This document shows positions 45,599 through 54,984 of a stretch of DNA of 64,000 bases, one piece after another. The number at the start of each line of letters is the position of its first letter. The stretch's first letter is position 1. Position numbers and translations under genes: made by a program. This DNA is from Bradyrhizobium commune (lineage in GTDB: Bacteria; Pseudomonadota; Alphaproteobacteria; Rhizobiales; Xanthobacteraceae): positions 4,464,001 through 4,528,000 of the forward strand of contig NZ_CP061379.1 of NCBI RefSeq assembly GCF_015624505.1. Direction: 5' to 3'. Below the pieces are notes generated by a model. The model did not search any database and was not told the origin of the DNA. It saw nothing but the letters and a program-made list of their open reading frames with translations.

Positions 45599-47095
45599 TT
45601 ACTTCATCAGCGGGATCGAGAACTCCGCGCCTTCCTTGACGCCGGACGGCCAGCGCGAGGTCACCGTCTTGGTCTTGGTGTAGAAGCGGACCGAGTCAGG
45701 GCCATGCTGATTGAGATCGCCAAAACCCGACTTCTTCCAGCCGCCGAAGGTGTAATAGGCGATCGGCACCGGGATCGGCACGTTGATGCCGACCATGCCG
45801 ACATTCACCTTAGCCGCGAAGTCGCGCGCGGCATCGCCGTCGCGGGTGAAGATGGCAACGCCGTTGCCGTAATCATGCTCCGACGGCAGCGCCAGCGCTT
45901 CCTTGTAGTCGTGCGCGCGCACGACCGAGAGCACGGGGCCAAAAATCTCTTCCTTGTAGATCCGCATGTCCTTGGTGACGTTGTCGAACAGCGAGCCGCC
46001 GAGATAAAAGCCCTTCTCGTAGCCCTGCATCTTGAAGCCGCGGCCGTCGACGGCCAGCGTCGCGCCTTCCTTGATGCCAATGTCGATGTAGCTCTTGACC
46101 TTCTCGACCGCCTCACGCGTCACCAGCGGACCGTAATCGGCGGACGGATCGATCGAGGTGCCGATCTTGAGGCTCTCGACGCGCGGGATCAGCTTGTCCA
46201 TCAGGCGGTCCGCAGTGGTCTTGCCGACGGGCACCGCAACGGAAACGGCCATGCAGCGCTCGCCGGCCGAGCCATAGCCGGCGCCGATCAGCGCATCGAC
46301 GGCCTGGTCCATGTCGGCGTCCGGCATGATGATGGCGTGGTTCTTGGCGCCACCGAAGCACTGGCAGCGCTTGCCGGTCTGGGCGGCGCGCTCATAGATG
46401 TACTGCGCGATCGGCGTGGAGCCGACGAAGCCGATGGCCTTGATATCGGGATCGTCGAGGATCGCGTCGACGGCTTCCTTGTCGCCGTTGACGACGTTGA
46501 GGATGCCGGCCGGCAGACCCGCTTCCATCATCAGCTCGGCGAGCAGCATCGGAACGCCGGGATCGCGCTCCGACGGCTTGAGGATGAAGGCGTTGCCGCA
46601 GGCGATCGCCGGAGCGAACTTCCACATCGGGATCATTGCCGGGAAGTTGAACGGCGTGATCCCGGCGACGACGCCGAGCGCCTGGCGCATCGAATAGATG
46701 TCGATGCCCGGGCCGGCGCCTTCGGTGTATTCGCCCTTCATGAGGTGCGGAATGCCGCAAGCGAATTCGGCGACCTCGAGGCCGCGCTGGATGTCGCCCT
46801 TGGCGTCAGGCACGGTCTTGCCGTGCTCGCGGGCGAGCAACTCGGCGAGCTTGTCGTAGTCGCGCTGCACCAGCTCGACGAATTTCATCATGACGCGTGC
46901 GCGGCGCTGCGGGTTGGTCGCAGCCCATTCGGGCTGTGCTGCGCGCGCGTTCTCGACGGCAGCGCGAACCTCGGCTTTGGACGCCAGCGCCACCTTGGCC
47001 TGGACGTCACCGGTCATCGGCTCGAAAACGTCGGCGGTGCGGCCCGAGGTGCCCTTGACCTCCTTGCCACCGATGAAATGTCCGACTGCGCGCAT
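45599..47095 (-). CDS. mmsA: methylmalonate-semialdehyde dehydrogenase (CoA-acylating)
   Basis: The 498-residue aldehyde dehydrogenase carries the family-specific N-F-P-A-M-I-P-M-W and the catalytic Cys in G-E-R-C-M-A. It converts methylmalonate semialdehyde with CoA and NAD to propionyl-CoA. It is the first gene of the minus-strand operon, has an AGGAG ribosome site, and is divergent from a LysR gene with a perfect palindrome in the 98-base gap. Confidence 0.95.
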   Translation of the reverse strand: MRAVGHFIGGKEVKGTSGRTADVFEPMTGDVQAKVALASKAEVRAAVENARAAQPEWAATNPQRRARVMMKFVELVQRDYDKLAELLAREHGKTVPDAKGDIQRGLEVAEFACGIPHLMKGEYTEGAGPGIDIYSMRQALGVVAGITPFNFPAMIPMWKFAPAIACGNAFILKPSERDPGVPMLLAELMMEAGLPAGILNVVNGDKEAVDAILDDPDIKAIGFVGSTPIAQYIYERAAQTGKRCQCFGGAKNHAIIMPDADMDQAVDALIGAGYGSAGERCMAVSVAVPVGKTTADRLMDKLIPRVESLKIGTSIDPSADYGPLVTREAVEKVKSYIDIGIKEGATLAVDGRGFKMQGYEKGFYLGGSLFDNVTKDMRIYKEEIFGPVLSVVRAHDYKEALALPSEHDYGNGVAIFTRDGDAARDFAAKVNVGMVGINVPIPVPIAYYTFGGWKKSGFGDLNQHGPDSVRFYTKTKTVTSRWPSGVKEGAEFSIPLMK

Positions 47096-47130
47096 GGAAT
47101 GAGCTCCTTAGGTCCCGGTCTGCTTTGACA

Positions 47131-47159
47131 AATCCTATCGACCTGCATTTTATAGGATT
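47131..47159. promoter_or_regulatory. operator palindrome between mmsA and its LysR regulator
   Basis: AATCCTAT (47131-47138) and ATAGGATT (47152-47159) are perfect inverted 8-base arms with 13 bases between, compatible with a LysR T-N11-A site. A TTGACA at 47125-47130 abuts it. It is the only such palindrome in the divergent gap. Confidence 0.6.
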
Positions 47160-47193
47160 CAAGTCTGAGATAATGCACCATAGATGTGCGAAA

Positions 47194-48102
47194 ATGCTGG
47201 ATCAAGGTCACATCGACTGGGACGACTTTCGCTTCGTGCTGGCCATCGTGCGGGGCGGCTCGGTGTCGGCTGCGGCGAAACAGCTTGGGGTCGACCATGC
47301 CACCGTGATCCGCCGCGTCGACCGGCTGGAGAAGCACCTTTCGGCAAAGCTGTTTGACCGGCGCAAGACCGGCTATCTCCTCACCGAGGCCGGCCAGCGC
47401 GTTGCCGACAGCGCCGAGGCGATGGAATCGACCATCGTTGCCAACCAGGAGCAGGTCGGCGGATCGGTGGCACGGCTGACCGGCACAGTGCGGATTGGAG
47501 CACCTGACGGATTCGGAACCGCCTTCCTGGCGCCGCGGCTCGCCCCGTTCGCGGACCGCTATCCCGACCTCGATCTGCAACTCGTGGCGACTGCGCGCCT
47601 GTTCAGCCTCTCCAAGCGCGAGGCCGATATTGCCATCAGCCTGACCATGCCGAAGGAAGGCCGTATCGTCGGCCGCAAGCTGCTCGACTACCGACTCGGG
47701 CTGTATGCCGCGCCCGCCTATCTCGATCGCTTCCCGAAGATCGCCTCGCGCGAGGTGCTGCCGCAGCACCGTTTCGTCGGCTACATCGAGGAGCTGCTGT
47801 TCACGCCGGAGCTCGACTACCTGCCGCAGGTGTCGCCGCGCATCTCGGCCCGCTTCCGCAGTGCCAATCTGATCGCGCAGCTCAATGCGACGCTCTCAGG
47901 CTTCGGCATTGCCGTGCTGCCGCATTTCATGGCAAGCGATTATCCGCAGCTCGTCGCCGTGCTGCCGGAGGAGATCTCGATCACCCGGACGTTCTGGATG
48001 CTGATGCACGCCGACAGCAAGGATCTGGCGCGGATCCGGGCGGTGGCGGATTACATCGGTGAGATCGTGGAGCGCGATCGGTCGCTGTTTGCGGGAAGAT
48101 AG
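47194..48102 (+). CDS. LysR family regulator of the valine-type operon
   Basis: About 302 residues. It has a winged helix-turn-helix at residues 5-65 (I-D-W-D-D-F-R-F-V-L-A-I, then H-A-T-V-I-R-R-V-D) and an effector domain to the end. The ATG at 47194 matches the family start; ATGs at 47125 and 47173 are upstream and within the operator region. Divergence from mmsA makes it the probable activator or repressor of the eight-gene operon, with a pathway intermediate as effector. Confidence 0.85.
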   Translation: MLDQGHIDWDDFRFVLAIVRGGSVSAAAKQLGVDHATVIRRVDRLEKHLSAKLFDRRKTGYLLTEAGQRVADSAEAMESTIVANQEQVGGSVARLTGTVRIGAPDGFGTAFLAPRLAPFADRYPDLDLQLVATARLFSLSKREADIAISLTMPKEGRIVGRKLLDYRLGLYAAPAYLDRFPKIASREVLPQHRFVGYIEELLFTPELDYLPQVSPRISARFRSANLIAQLNATLSGFGIAVLPHFMASDYPQLVAVLPEEISITRTFWMLMHADSKDLARIRAVADYIGEIVERDRSLFAGR

Positions 48103-48108
48103 GAAATC

Positions 48109-48199
48109 GTAGGGTGGGCAAAGCGAAGCGTGCCCACCATATCGGTCGCAATCGTGGAAACACGGTGGGCACGGCGCTGGCGCGCCTTTGCCCCCCTAC
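48109..48199. repeat. palindromic intergenic repeat (GTAGGGTGGGC...CCCCCCTAC)
   Basis: This is the fourth member of the GTAGGGT family, between the convergent LysR and TetR genes. Here the arm is slightly eroded at the right end. Confidence 0.88.
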
Positions 48200-48210
48200 G
48201 GCATCTCCGC

Positions 48211-48831
48211 CTAATTCTGCTTCGCCTTCTTTGCGGCCATCACTTTCGGCTCCCGCCGCGCGCCGTCCAGCGCACTGTCCTTGCCGGCCTTGAGCACCTC
48301 ATCGGACAGCTCGCTCGAGCCCGCAATGCGCGCCAGCAGCATCGTGCCGGCCATCGTCGCCAGCGTCGCGATCGCCTGCTTGCGGGCAGCCTTGCGCGGC
48401 AAATTGGGGATGAAGTCCGTCATCATCTCGACCATCTCGTCGAGCTTGCCGGCAAACGCCTTTCGCGTCTTCGGGCTCTCGCGCGCGATCTCGGCGCCGA
48501 GCGCGGGGATCGAGCAGCCATGGCCGGGATTGTCGCGGTGCAGCGCCGAGAGATAGGTCTCGACCATCTGGGCGAATTGCTTCTCCGGCGCGACTTGATC
48601 GGACTGCTTGCGCCAGTGCTCCATCGAGCGGTCCATCGCGTAGGCAAACGCCTCGATCACCAGCGCCTCGCGGGAATCGAAATGGGCGTAGAAGCCGCCA
48701 TGGGTCAGGCCGGCCTCCTTCATGAGGTCGGCGACGCCGATGCCATGGGCGCCCTTTTCGCGCAGCCGGACCGACGCCTTCTTCACGATGCGGTCGTGGG
48801 TTTCCTGCTTGTGTTCCCGGGAATAGCGCAT
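48211..48831 (-). CDS. TetR/AcrR family transcriptional regulator
   Basis: The 206-residue protein has an N-terminal TetR helix-turn-helix (about residues 10-55; G-V-A-D-L-M-K-E-A-G-L-T-H-G-G-F-Y-A-H-F). Its C-terminal domain resembles repressors of the AcrR type. It lies downstream of the thioesterase on the same strand. A palindrome before that gene (49444-49461) is a plausible target. Its C-terminus is Lys-rich. Confidence 0.85.
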   Translation of the reverse strand: MRYSREHKQETHDRIVKKASVRLREKGAHGIGVADLMKEAGLTHGGFYAHFDSREALVIEAFAYAMDRSMEHWRKQSDQVAPEKQFAQMVETYLSALHRDNPGHGCSIPALGAEIARESPKTRKAFAGKLDEMVEMMTDFIPNLPRKAARKQAIATLATMAGTMLLARIAGSSELSDEVLKAGKDSALDGARREPKVMAAKKAKQN

Positions 48832-48890
48832 ACGGCTCTCATTGAATGTCGGAAATCATCTAATAACACGGATATCGGTCGAACGGCGCA

Positions 48891-49430
48891 TTAATTCCCG
48901 GTAAAATTGTTGCCGATCATGGAAAAGGTCGCGGTTGCATGCACGGCGAGTGCCCCCTTACCGTCGCGGACGAACCCTTCCGTGTAGCTGGACTGGCGCC
49001 CCAGCTTGATCACCTTGCCTTCAGCCGAGATCAGCCCGGAACGGACCGAGAGCGGACGCAGGAAGGTCATCTTCAGGTCGAGCGTCACCGATCCCTGCCC
49101 GGCCTCCAGCCTCGTCGAGATCGCACAGCCCATGGCGGTATCGATCAACGCCGCAGCCGTCGCCCCGTGCAGCAGGCCGATGGTATTTTCGAGGTCCTCG
49201 CGCGGCTCCAGTTCCATCACGATCCGGCCGGGCTCGACCACGGCCATGACGAAGCCGATCAGCTTTGCAAACGGCGGCGGCGGCAGCCGGCCGTCGCGGA
49301 TGCCCAGCATGGCATCCATGCCTGATAGCCCCATCGCCACTTTCGCGACCGGCGTCGGAGCTTGCCAGTCCACCACACGCTCGCGCCGTCCCGCGGGCGA
49401 GAAGAGGTCGCGTTGATCAGGGGCAGTCAT
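48891..49430 (-). CDS. PaaI-type hotdog thioesterase
   Basis: The 179-residue hotdog protein has the L-L-H-G-A-T-A-A-A-L-I-D-T-A-M-G segment near residue 85, in which H-G and D are typical of PaaI/4HBT acyl-CoA thioesterases. The N-terminal 40 residues are an extension. It hydrolyses an acyl- or aryl-CoA, and context suggests a fatty-acid link. Its promoter region is shared with the divergent enoyl-CoA hydratase. Confidence 0.8.
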   Translation of the reverse strand: MTAPDQRDLFSPAGRRERVVDWQAPTPVAKVAMGLSGMDAMLGIRDGRLPPPPFAKLIGFVMAVVEPGRIVMELEPREDLENTIGLLHGATAAALIDTAMGCAISTRLEAGQGSVTLDLKMTFLRPLSVRSGLISAEGKVIKLGRQSSYTEGFVRDGKGALAVHATATFSMIGNNFTGN

Positions 49431-49443
49431 GAGGGGCCTCTTT

Positions 49444-49461
49444 GTATGATATTTGTCATAC
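49444..49461. promoter_or_regulatory. palindrome before the thioesterase gene
   Basis: GTATGA (49444-49449) and TCATAC (49456-49461) are perfect 6-base inverted arms, 14 bases from the thioesterase start. The nearest regulator is the TetR at 48211-48831. Confidence 0.45.
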
Positions 49462-49585
49462 TATCCCGCGGACTTCGCACTGGCAACTCCGCCGCCTGCC
49501 CGCTTGACAAGCCGGGTATTTCGGCCCGGAAGTGATCCCGACTGGCGCACCTCGCGCATGTCCACGAAACCTTCGAGATGTCACG

Positions 49586-50356
49586 ATGGAAATGCTCAAC
49601 AACCACTGCGGCGTGACGCGCGATGCGCGCGGCGTCGTCCATGTCGCGATCTGCAATGCCGGCTCGCTCAACATCCTGGGCTCGCCCGTCACCGATGCGG
49701 TGCGCCAAGGCTTGCAGCAGCTCGCCTCCGACCGCAATATTCGCGTCGTGGTGCTGCGCGGCCAGAGCGAAAAGAGCATGATCGGCGGCGCCGACATCAA
49801 GGAGATGGCGAAGCTCGACCAGGCATCGGCGGAAGCTTTCATCAGCCGCCTGCGCGATCTCTGCGAGGCCGTGCGCCAATTCCCCGCGCCGATGATCGCG
49901 CGCATGCCCGGCTGGTGTCTCGGTGGCGGGCTTGAAGTCGCAGCCGCCTGCGATTTCCGCATCGCGGCGCATGACGCGCATTTCGGCATGCCGGAGGTGC
50001 GCGTCGGCATCCCCTCGGTGATCCACGCGGCGCTGTTGCCGCGCCTGATCGGCTGGGCCCGGGCGCGCTGGCTGGTGATGACCGCGGAGAACATCGACGC
50101 GCCGACGGCGCTGGCTTGGGGACTGGTCGACAAGGTCGCGCCGGACGGCGGTCTGGATGCCGAGATCGAGCACCTCGTAGCGGCACTGCTCGAATGCGGT
50201 CCCGAGGCGCTGCGGTCGCAGAAAGCGCTGCTGCGGCAATGGGAGGAACTGCCGCTGACGGAGTCGGTGAATTTGAGCGTGAAGGTCTTTGGCGAATCCT
50301 TCCTGACGGACGAGCCGACGCGGCTGATGCAGGCGTTTGTGAATCGGAAGCGCTAG
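49586..50356 (+). CDS. enoyl-CoA hydratase/isomerase family protein
   Basis: The 256-residue crotonase has G-G-A-D-I-K-E-M near residue 70 (oxyanion loop). Both catalytic Glu positions are occupied: one in G-G-G-L-E and one in G-M-P-E-V. The hydratase reaction is thus likely. The ATG at 49586 is chosen over one at 49532. It ends in a CTAG shared with the stop of the convergent membrane protein gene. Confidence 0.85.
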   Translation: MEMLNNHCGVTRDARGVVHVAICNAGSLNILGSPVTDAVRQGLQQLASDRNIRVVVLRGQSEKSMIGGADIKEMAKLDQASAEAFISRLRDLCEAVRQFPAPMIARMPGWCLGGGLEVAAACDFRIAAHDAHFGMPEVRVGIPSVIHAALLPRLIGWARARWLVMTAENIDAPTALAWGLVDKVAPDGGLDAEIEHLVAALLECGPEALRSQKALLRQWEELPLTESVNLSVKVFGESFLTDEPTRLMQAFVNRKR

Positions 50357-50763
50357 GTGCCCAAGTGCGAGCGCCGTCGCGCGACGACAATCCGCCATAG
50401 ATGGAACACGAACATGATGGCGACCAAAGCAAATGCAGCCTGGGAAAGCTCGATATTCGGATATGTGCAATCCGGCGCGTGCAGCGGCGTGATCGTTCGG
50501 CTGGGATGAAAGATCAGCACAAGGGCAACGACGATCAGGCTCCAGAACCAGCGGCGCCGATAGAACGCGACAAGCACGCAAATGATACCAAGCAAGGCTG
50601 TGGCTAAAAGATAGTAGTTTGAGATCCTGATCGACGCCGCGCTGGCGGCGGCCTCATCCACAAAAGAGCAGGCCCGGATGGGATTGGCCCAGAGCGCGAC
50701 AGCTAATCCCAGCGCGATCCGAAACAAGAGTCGCGGCGTTGTTCCCTCCACCCCCATATCCAA
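50353..50763 (-). CDS. hypothetical four-helix membrane protein
   Basis: The 136-residue protein has a signal-like N-terminal helix (about residues 11-30) with a Cys after it. Three further hydrophobic helices follow, and the tail is basic (V-V-A-R-R-R). No family was recognised. Its stop codon is read from the same CTAG as the enoyl-CoA hydratase stop on the other strand. Several in-frame ATGs occur at 50757-50763. Confidence 0.55.
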   Translation of the reverse strand: MDMGVEGTTPRLLFRIALGLAVALWANPIRACSFVDEAAASAASIRISNYYLLATALLGIICVLVAFYRRRWFWSLIVVALVLIFHPSRTITPLHAPDCTYPNIELSQAAFALVAIMFVFHLWRIVVARRRSHLGT

Positions 50764-50950
50764 ACATCCCCCTCCCAGTCTTGCGCAACCTAGGTAACAG
50801 AATCGGCGCTACGACGGCACCAGGCCCACCAGTTCAAGCGGGCAAATTATCATCAGAACCACGACATTTTCTCATGCCGGTAGCGGTTGCATTTTTTGCA
50901 TCGCATCATATGATGACCATAATCCAACCGTCATCGCAGGGAGTTCCGTC

Positions 50951-52147
50951 ATGGCCGAAGCCGCCGATCCCGTCGTCATCGTTTCCGCCGCCCGCACCCC
51001 GCTCGGCCGTTTCATGGGCGAATTGTCACCACTCGCAGCGCACAAGCTTGGATCGCATGTGATCGGCGCTGCCCTAGAGCGCGCGAAGCTCGCGCCGGAA
51101 AAGGTCGACGAGGTCTTCATGGGCTGCGTGCTGCCGGCCGGCCAAGGCCAGGCACCGGCGCGCCAGGCGGCGCGTGCGGCTGGTCTGCCCGATGCGACCG
51201 GCGCCACCACTGTCAACAAGGTCTGCGGCTCCGGCATGAAGGCAACGATGCTGGCGCACGACATCATCCGTGCAGGCTCGGCCGACATCGTCGTCTCCGG
51301 CGGCATGGAGAGCATGAGCAACGCCCCTTACCTGCTGGCCAAGGCGCGCGGCGGCTACCGCGCCGGCCATGACCGCATCATCGACCACATGATGATGGAC
51401 GGGCTGGAGGACGCCTATGAGACCGGCCGCTCGATGGGCGATTTCGGCGAGGCGACCGCGGAAGCCTACCAGTTCACCCGTAAGGACCAGGACGCCTATG
51501 CGATGGAGACACTGAGTCGCGCCCGCAAGGCGGTCGAGGGCGGCGCGTTCAAGGCCGAGATCGCGCCGATCACCCTGACTGAGAAAGCTGGTCCGCGCGT
51601 CATCGCCAATGACGAGCATCCGCTGAAGGTTGACCCCGCAAAAATCCCCGGCTTGAAGCCGGCGTTCCGCGCCAATGGCACCATCACGCCGGCGGCCTCC
51701 TCGGCCAACGCCGATGGTGCCGCCGCTTTGGTGCTGACAAAGCGCTCGCTCGCCGATCGTAGCGGCCTGCCGACGCTCGCGGTGATCAAGGGCCACGCCA
51801 CCCACAGCCAGGAGCCGCAATGGTTCACCACCGCACCGATCCCGGCGATCCGCAAACTGCTGGACAAGGTCGGCTGGAGCGCGGGTGACGTCGACCTGTT
51901 CGAAATCAACGAGGCGTTCGCCGTGGTGGCGATGGCGGCACAGCGCGATCTCGGCATTCCCCGCGACAAGCTCAACATCAATGGCGGCGCCTGCGCGCTC
52001 GGCCATCCCATCGGCGCCACCGGTGCGCGGTTGATCGTGACGCTGCTGCATGCGCTTGAGGCTCAGAACCTCAAGCGCGGCGTTGCCGCGCTCTGCATCG
52101 GCGGCGGTGAAGCCACCGCGATCGCAGTGGAGCGCATCGCGCACTGA
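50951..52147 (+). CDS. acetyl-CoA acetyltransferase (thiolase)
   Basis: The 398-residue thiolase has the acylation Cys in N-K-V-C-G-S-G-M (near residue 91), the G-G-M-E-S-M-S segment, and the C-terminal deprotonating Cys and His in C-I-G-G-G-E and G-H-P-I-G-A-T-G. It condenses or cleaves acetoacetyl-CoA, or 3-oxoacyl-CoA in the degradative case. A strong terminator follows. The precise role (biosynthetic or degradative) cannot be fixed. Confidence 0.92.
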   Translation: MAEAADPVVIVSAARTPLGRFMGELSPLAAHKLGSHVIGAALERAKLAPEKVDEVFMGCVLPAGQGQAPARQAARAAGLPDATGATTVNKVCGSGMKATMLAHDIIRAGSADIVVSGGMESMSNAPYLLAKARGGYRAGHDRIIDHMMMDGLEDAYETGRSMGDFGEATAEAYQFTRKDQDAYAMETLSRARKAVEGGAFKAEIAPITLTEKAGPRVIANDEHPLKVDPAKIPGLKPAFRANGTITPAASSANADGAAALVLTKRSLADRSGLPTLAVIKGHATHSQEPQWFTTAPIPAIRKLLDKVGWSAGDVDLFEINEAFAVVAMAAQRDLGIPRDKLNINGGACALGHPIGATGARLIVTLLHALEAQNLKRGVAALCIGGGEATAIAVERIAH

Positions 52148-52168
52148 CGCCGTCAGGTCCGAAAATAA

Positions 52169-52200
52169 GGGAAGTCTGGCATTTCAGACTTCCCGTTTTC
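52169..52200 (+). terminator. intrinsic terminator after the thiolase
   Basis: GGGAAGTCTG (52169-52178) and CAGACTTCCC (52185-52194) form a perfect 10-base stem with a 6-base loop, followed by GTTTTC. It lies 21 bases after the stop codon. Confidence 0.9.
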
Positions 52201-52260
52201 GTGCCAGACTGCAACGATGACGCGGGTCTCACCATGCCCGCCAACCGACATTGAGGCCCA

Positions 52261-53556
52261 ATGATTTCGAACTGGCTCGCGGCAGCACTCGGCCGCCGCA
52301 ATATCCACTATGGCTGGGTGATGGTCGGAGTGACCTTCTTTGCCGCGCTGATCAGCGCCGGCACGGTCGGTGCGCCCGGCGTGTTCATCGTTCCGCTTCA
52401 GAAGGAGTTCGGCTGGAGCACGGCGGAGATCTCGTCGGCGCTGTCGATCCGCTTCATCCTGTTCGGGCTGATGGCGCCGTTCGCAGCCGCCCTGCTCAAC
52501 CGCTATGGCCTGCGCAACGTCACGCTGACGGCCCAGCTCATCGTCGTCTCGGCGTTGGTTACCTCGCTCGGCATGACGCAAGTCTGGCAGCTGATCGCGC
52601 TCTGGGGCGTCGTGATCGGCATCGGCACTGGCATGACCGCGCTGGTGCTGGGCGCAACCATCGCCACGCGCTGGTTTGCGGCAAGGCGCGGCCTCGTCAT
52701 CGGCATCATGACCGCGAGCGTTGCGACCGGCCAGCTCGTGTTCCTGCCCCTGCTTGCAAGCCTGACCGAGCGCTTCGGCTGGCGACCGGCGCTCGGCTTC
52801 GTCTGCATCATGCTCGGCGTTTCCGCAGTTGCAGTCCTGCTCATCATGCGTGACCGGCCGAGCGATGTCGGTTTGCGTCCCTTCGGCGACGAAGGCACCG
52901 CGCCGCTGCCCACACCGCCCGTGAACCACGGCTCGATCACGGCGGTGGCGCTCGGCACGCTGCGCGATGCCTCGAAGTCGAGCGCATTCTGGATCCTGTT
53001 TGCGACCTTCTTCGTCTGCGGCGCCTCGACCAATGGCCTGGTCCAGGTGCACTTGATCCCGATGTGCCTCGACTTCGGCATTCCGCAGGTGCAGGCGGCA
53101 AGCCTGCTCGCGGCAATGGGAATCTTCGACTTCTTCGGCACCATCATGTCGGGCTGGCTGTCGGACCGTTACGACAATCGCTATCTGCTGTTCTGGTATT
53201 ACGGCCTGCGCGGGCTGTCGCTGATCTTCCTGCCGTTCAGCGATTTCTCGTTCTATGGCCTCTCGATCTTCGCGATGTTTTATGGCCTCGACTGGATCGC
53301 GACGGTGCCACCGACGGTGCGCCTCACCGCGCAGAAATTCGGGCCCGAGCGCGCCAATCTGGTGTTCGGCTGGATCTTTGCCGGCCACCAGCTCGGAGCC
53401 GGCACCGCCGCCTTCGGCGCGGGTCTGTCGCGGACGCTGCTGCAAAGCTATCTGCCGGCCTTCTTCGTCGCCGGCGCGCTCTGCGTGTTCGCCTCGCTGA
53501 TCGTGCTGGCGCTGGCGCGGCAGCCGAAGCCGCAACCGCAGCCCGCGATGGCATGA
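52261..53556 (+). CDS. MFS permease (OFA/monocarboxylate-like)
   Basis: The 431-residue transporter has 12 predicted helices and a central hydrophilic loop (about residues 200-225). V-G-V-T-F-F-A-A-L-I-S-A-G near the N-terminus and an early F-I-V-P-L-Q-K-E-F-G-W fit the oxalate/formate antiporter and monocarboxylate branch. The start of homology is at the ATG 52261. The convergent OprB porin lies 6 bases downstream. Confidence 0.8.
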   Translation: MISNWLAAALGRRNIHYGWVMVGVTFFAALISAGTVGAPGVFIVPLQKEFGWSTAEISSALSIRFILFGLMAPFAAALLNRYGLRNVTLTAQLIVVSALVTSLGMTQVWQLIALWGVVIGIGTGMTALVLGATIATRWFAARRGLVIGIMTASVATGQLVFLPLLASLTERFGWRPALGFVCIMLGVSAVAVLLIMRDRPSDVGLRPFGDEGTAPLPTPPVNHGSITAVALGTLRDASKSSAFWILFATFFVCGASTNGLVQVHLIPMCLDFGIPQVQAASLLAAMGIFDFFGTIMSGWLSDRYDNRYLLFWYYGLRGLSLIFLPFSDFSFYGLSIFAMFYGLDWIATVPPTVRLTAQKFGPERANLVFGWIFAGHQLGAGTAAFGAGLSRTLLQSYLPAFFVAGALCVFASLIVLALARQPKPQPQPAMA

Positions 53557-53562
53557 GCCGGC

Positions 53563-54966
53563 CTAGTACCTGAACGTGGTGGTGAACCCGAACACGGCGG
53601 CGTCGCCGATCCGCGAGGTCCCGGTCGGATCGTTCGGATTCGGGATGCCGCCGGAGGGACGCACCACATACTGGAAATAAGGCGCGATCAGCCAGCCCGG
53701 CTTGATGTGGGCTTCATAGATGATTTCAAGCAGGGCTTCGCTGCTGCGCACCGGGCTCTGGATGCCGCTGAAGATCTGGGTGTCGACGTCGAGGCTTCGC
53801 GCGGCGCCTGAAATCCGCATATAGGCCACCCCGATCCCGAACCGGTCAAGCGGACGGCCGGGCGTAAAGCCGACAAAGCCGACGCCGCCGTCGAGATAGA
53901 GGTCGATCAAATTGCGATCCGGCGGGCTGTAGGCGATGCGGCCGAACGCGGTGACGCCGGGTATCGAGGCCGACACGGTCTTGTCGGGCTCGGCCCCCGG
54001 CGGCCGCCAGAGCGTCTGCTCGATGACCGCGTAGATGCCGTAGTTGCCGCGAAGCTTGGCCGGGATGCCGGATCCGGTCGGGTCTGCGAGCGAGAATCCG
54101 TCCGCGGTGAAGCGCTGACTGTCGAAGTCGCCGAAATGATACCAGCCGCCGGGCGTGAAATTGCCGGCGAGCGAGCTGCCGCCGATATCGAGATGATAGT
54201 CGAAATGGACCTGCCCGATCACCCATGCCGGATCATTGACGCGGAACGCGAGACCATGATTGTCGCGGGTCTGCGGATCGCCATCGCCGGGTGCTGCCGC
54301 GCTACCGTTGAACACGGCACCGAAGACGGTGACGTTGTCCGCGACCTGGGCCTTGACGCGAATGCCGGGGACCGCGATCGGGGGCGCGGGTCCGCCGGCC
54401 GGCAGATTGGTGGCCTTGATCGCGGGCCAGCCGAACGTGCCGTTGATGAAGAGGTCGTCGGTCTCGCTGTCGAAGAACTCGACGTCGGCGGCCTGCTGGC
54501 CCGCCCTGATGTTCAGCCGCCCGTCGAAAAAGCTCTGCTCGAAATAGGCGTTGTAGAGCCGCTGGTCGGGCAGCGCCTCGATCTCGCTGATGGTGGCGAG
54601 GTTCATGATGTAGTTTCGCGTCAGCCCGCGGCCGTAGATGATGAAGCCGTTGGCGTAGAAGCGTCCCCCGGTCCAGCCGACGAGCTTGTCGAGATCGGCA
54701 TCGACCGAGAGATCGAGCCGGCCGAAATTGATGGCGCCGCGTGACACCCCGCCCGAGACATTGCCGATGTTGTCGACGATGTAGGTCGCGCCGAAGTTCA
54801 GGCCCTTGTTGGCGAGCCCGTCATGCCATTCGTTGAACCATTTTGGAAACAGCCAGTCGGCCGCGCTCTCGTCCTTGGCGCCTGCAAACGCACTCGTGCC
54901 CGCAAACAGCACCGCTGCCACCGCGAGCGAGCCACGCAACGCAAACACCTGGGCAGACCCACTCAC
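53563..54966 (-). CDS. carbohydrate-selective porin, OprB family
   Basis: The 467-residue outer-membrane protein has a signal peptide (A-L-R-G-S-L-A-V, cleavage after A-F-A near residue 28). A beta-barrel pattern of alternating residues ending in Phe-Arg-Tyr (T-T-F-R-Y) follows. Segments such as F-N-G-S-A-A-A-P-G-D-G and G-W-Y-H-F-G-D-F fit OprB-like porins. The C-terminal aromatic is needed for barrel assembly. Confidence 0.85.
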   Translation of the reverse strand: MSGSAQVFALRGSLAVAAVLFAGTSAFAGAKDESAADWLFPKWFNEWHDGLANKGLNFGATYIVDNIGNVSGGVSRGAINFGRLDLSVDADLDKLVGWTGGRFYANGFIIYGRGLTRNYIMNLATISEIEALPDQRLYNAYFEQSFFDGRLNIRAGQQAADVEFFDSETDDLFINGTFGWPAIKATNLPAGGPAPPIAVPGIRVKAQVADNVTVFGAVFNGSAAAPGDGDPQTRDNHGLAFRVNDPAWVIGQVHFDYHLDIGGSSLAGNFTPGGWYHFGDFDSQRFTADGFSLADPTGSGIPAKLRGNYGIYAVIEQTLWRPPGAEPDKTVSASIPGVTAFGRIAYSPPDRNLIDLYLDGGVGFVGFTPGRPLDRFGIGVAYMRISGAARSLDVDTQIFSGIQSPVRSSEALLEIIYEAHIKPGWLIAPYFQYVVRPSGGIPNPNDPTGTSRIGDAAVFGFTTTFRY

Positions 54967-54984
54967 GGCTGATACCGGCTGGCG

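Noticed and set aside
45578..47128. 516-codon plus-strand open frame opposite mmsA
   Set aside because: This is antisense to a well-conserved enzyme with His/Arg/Asp-rich composition.
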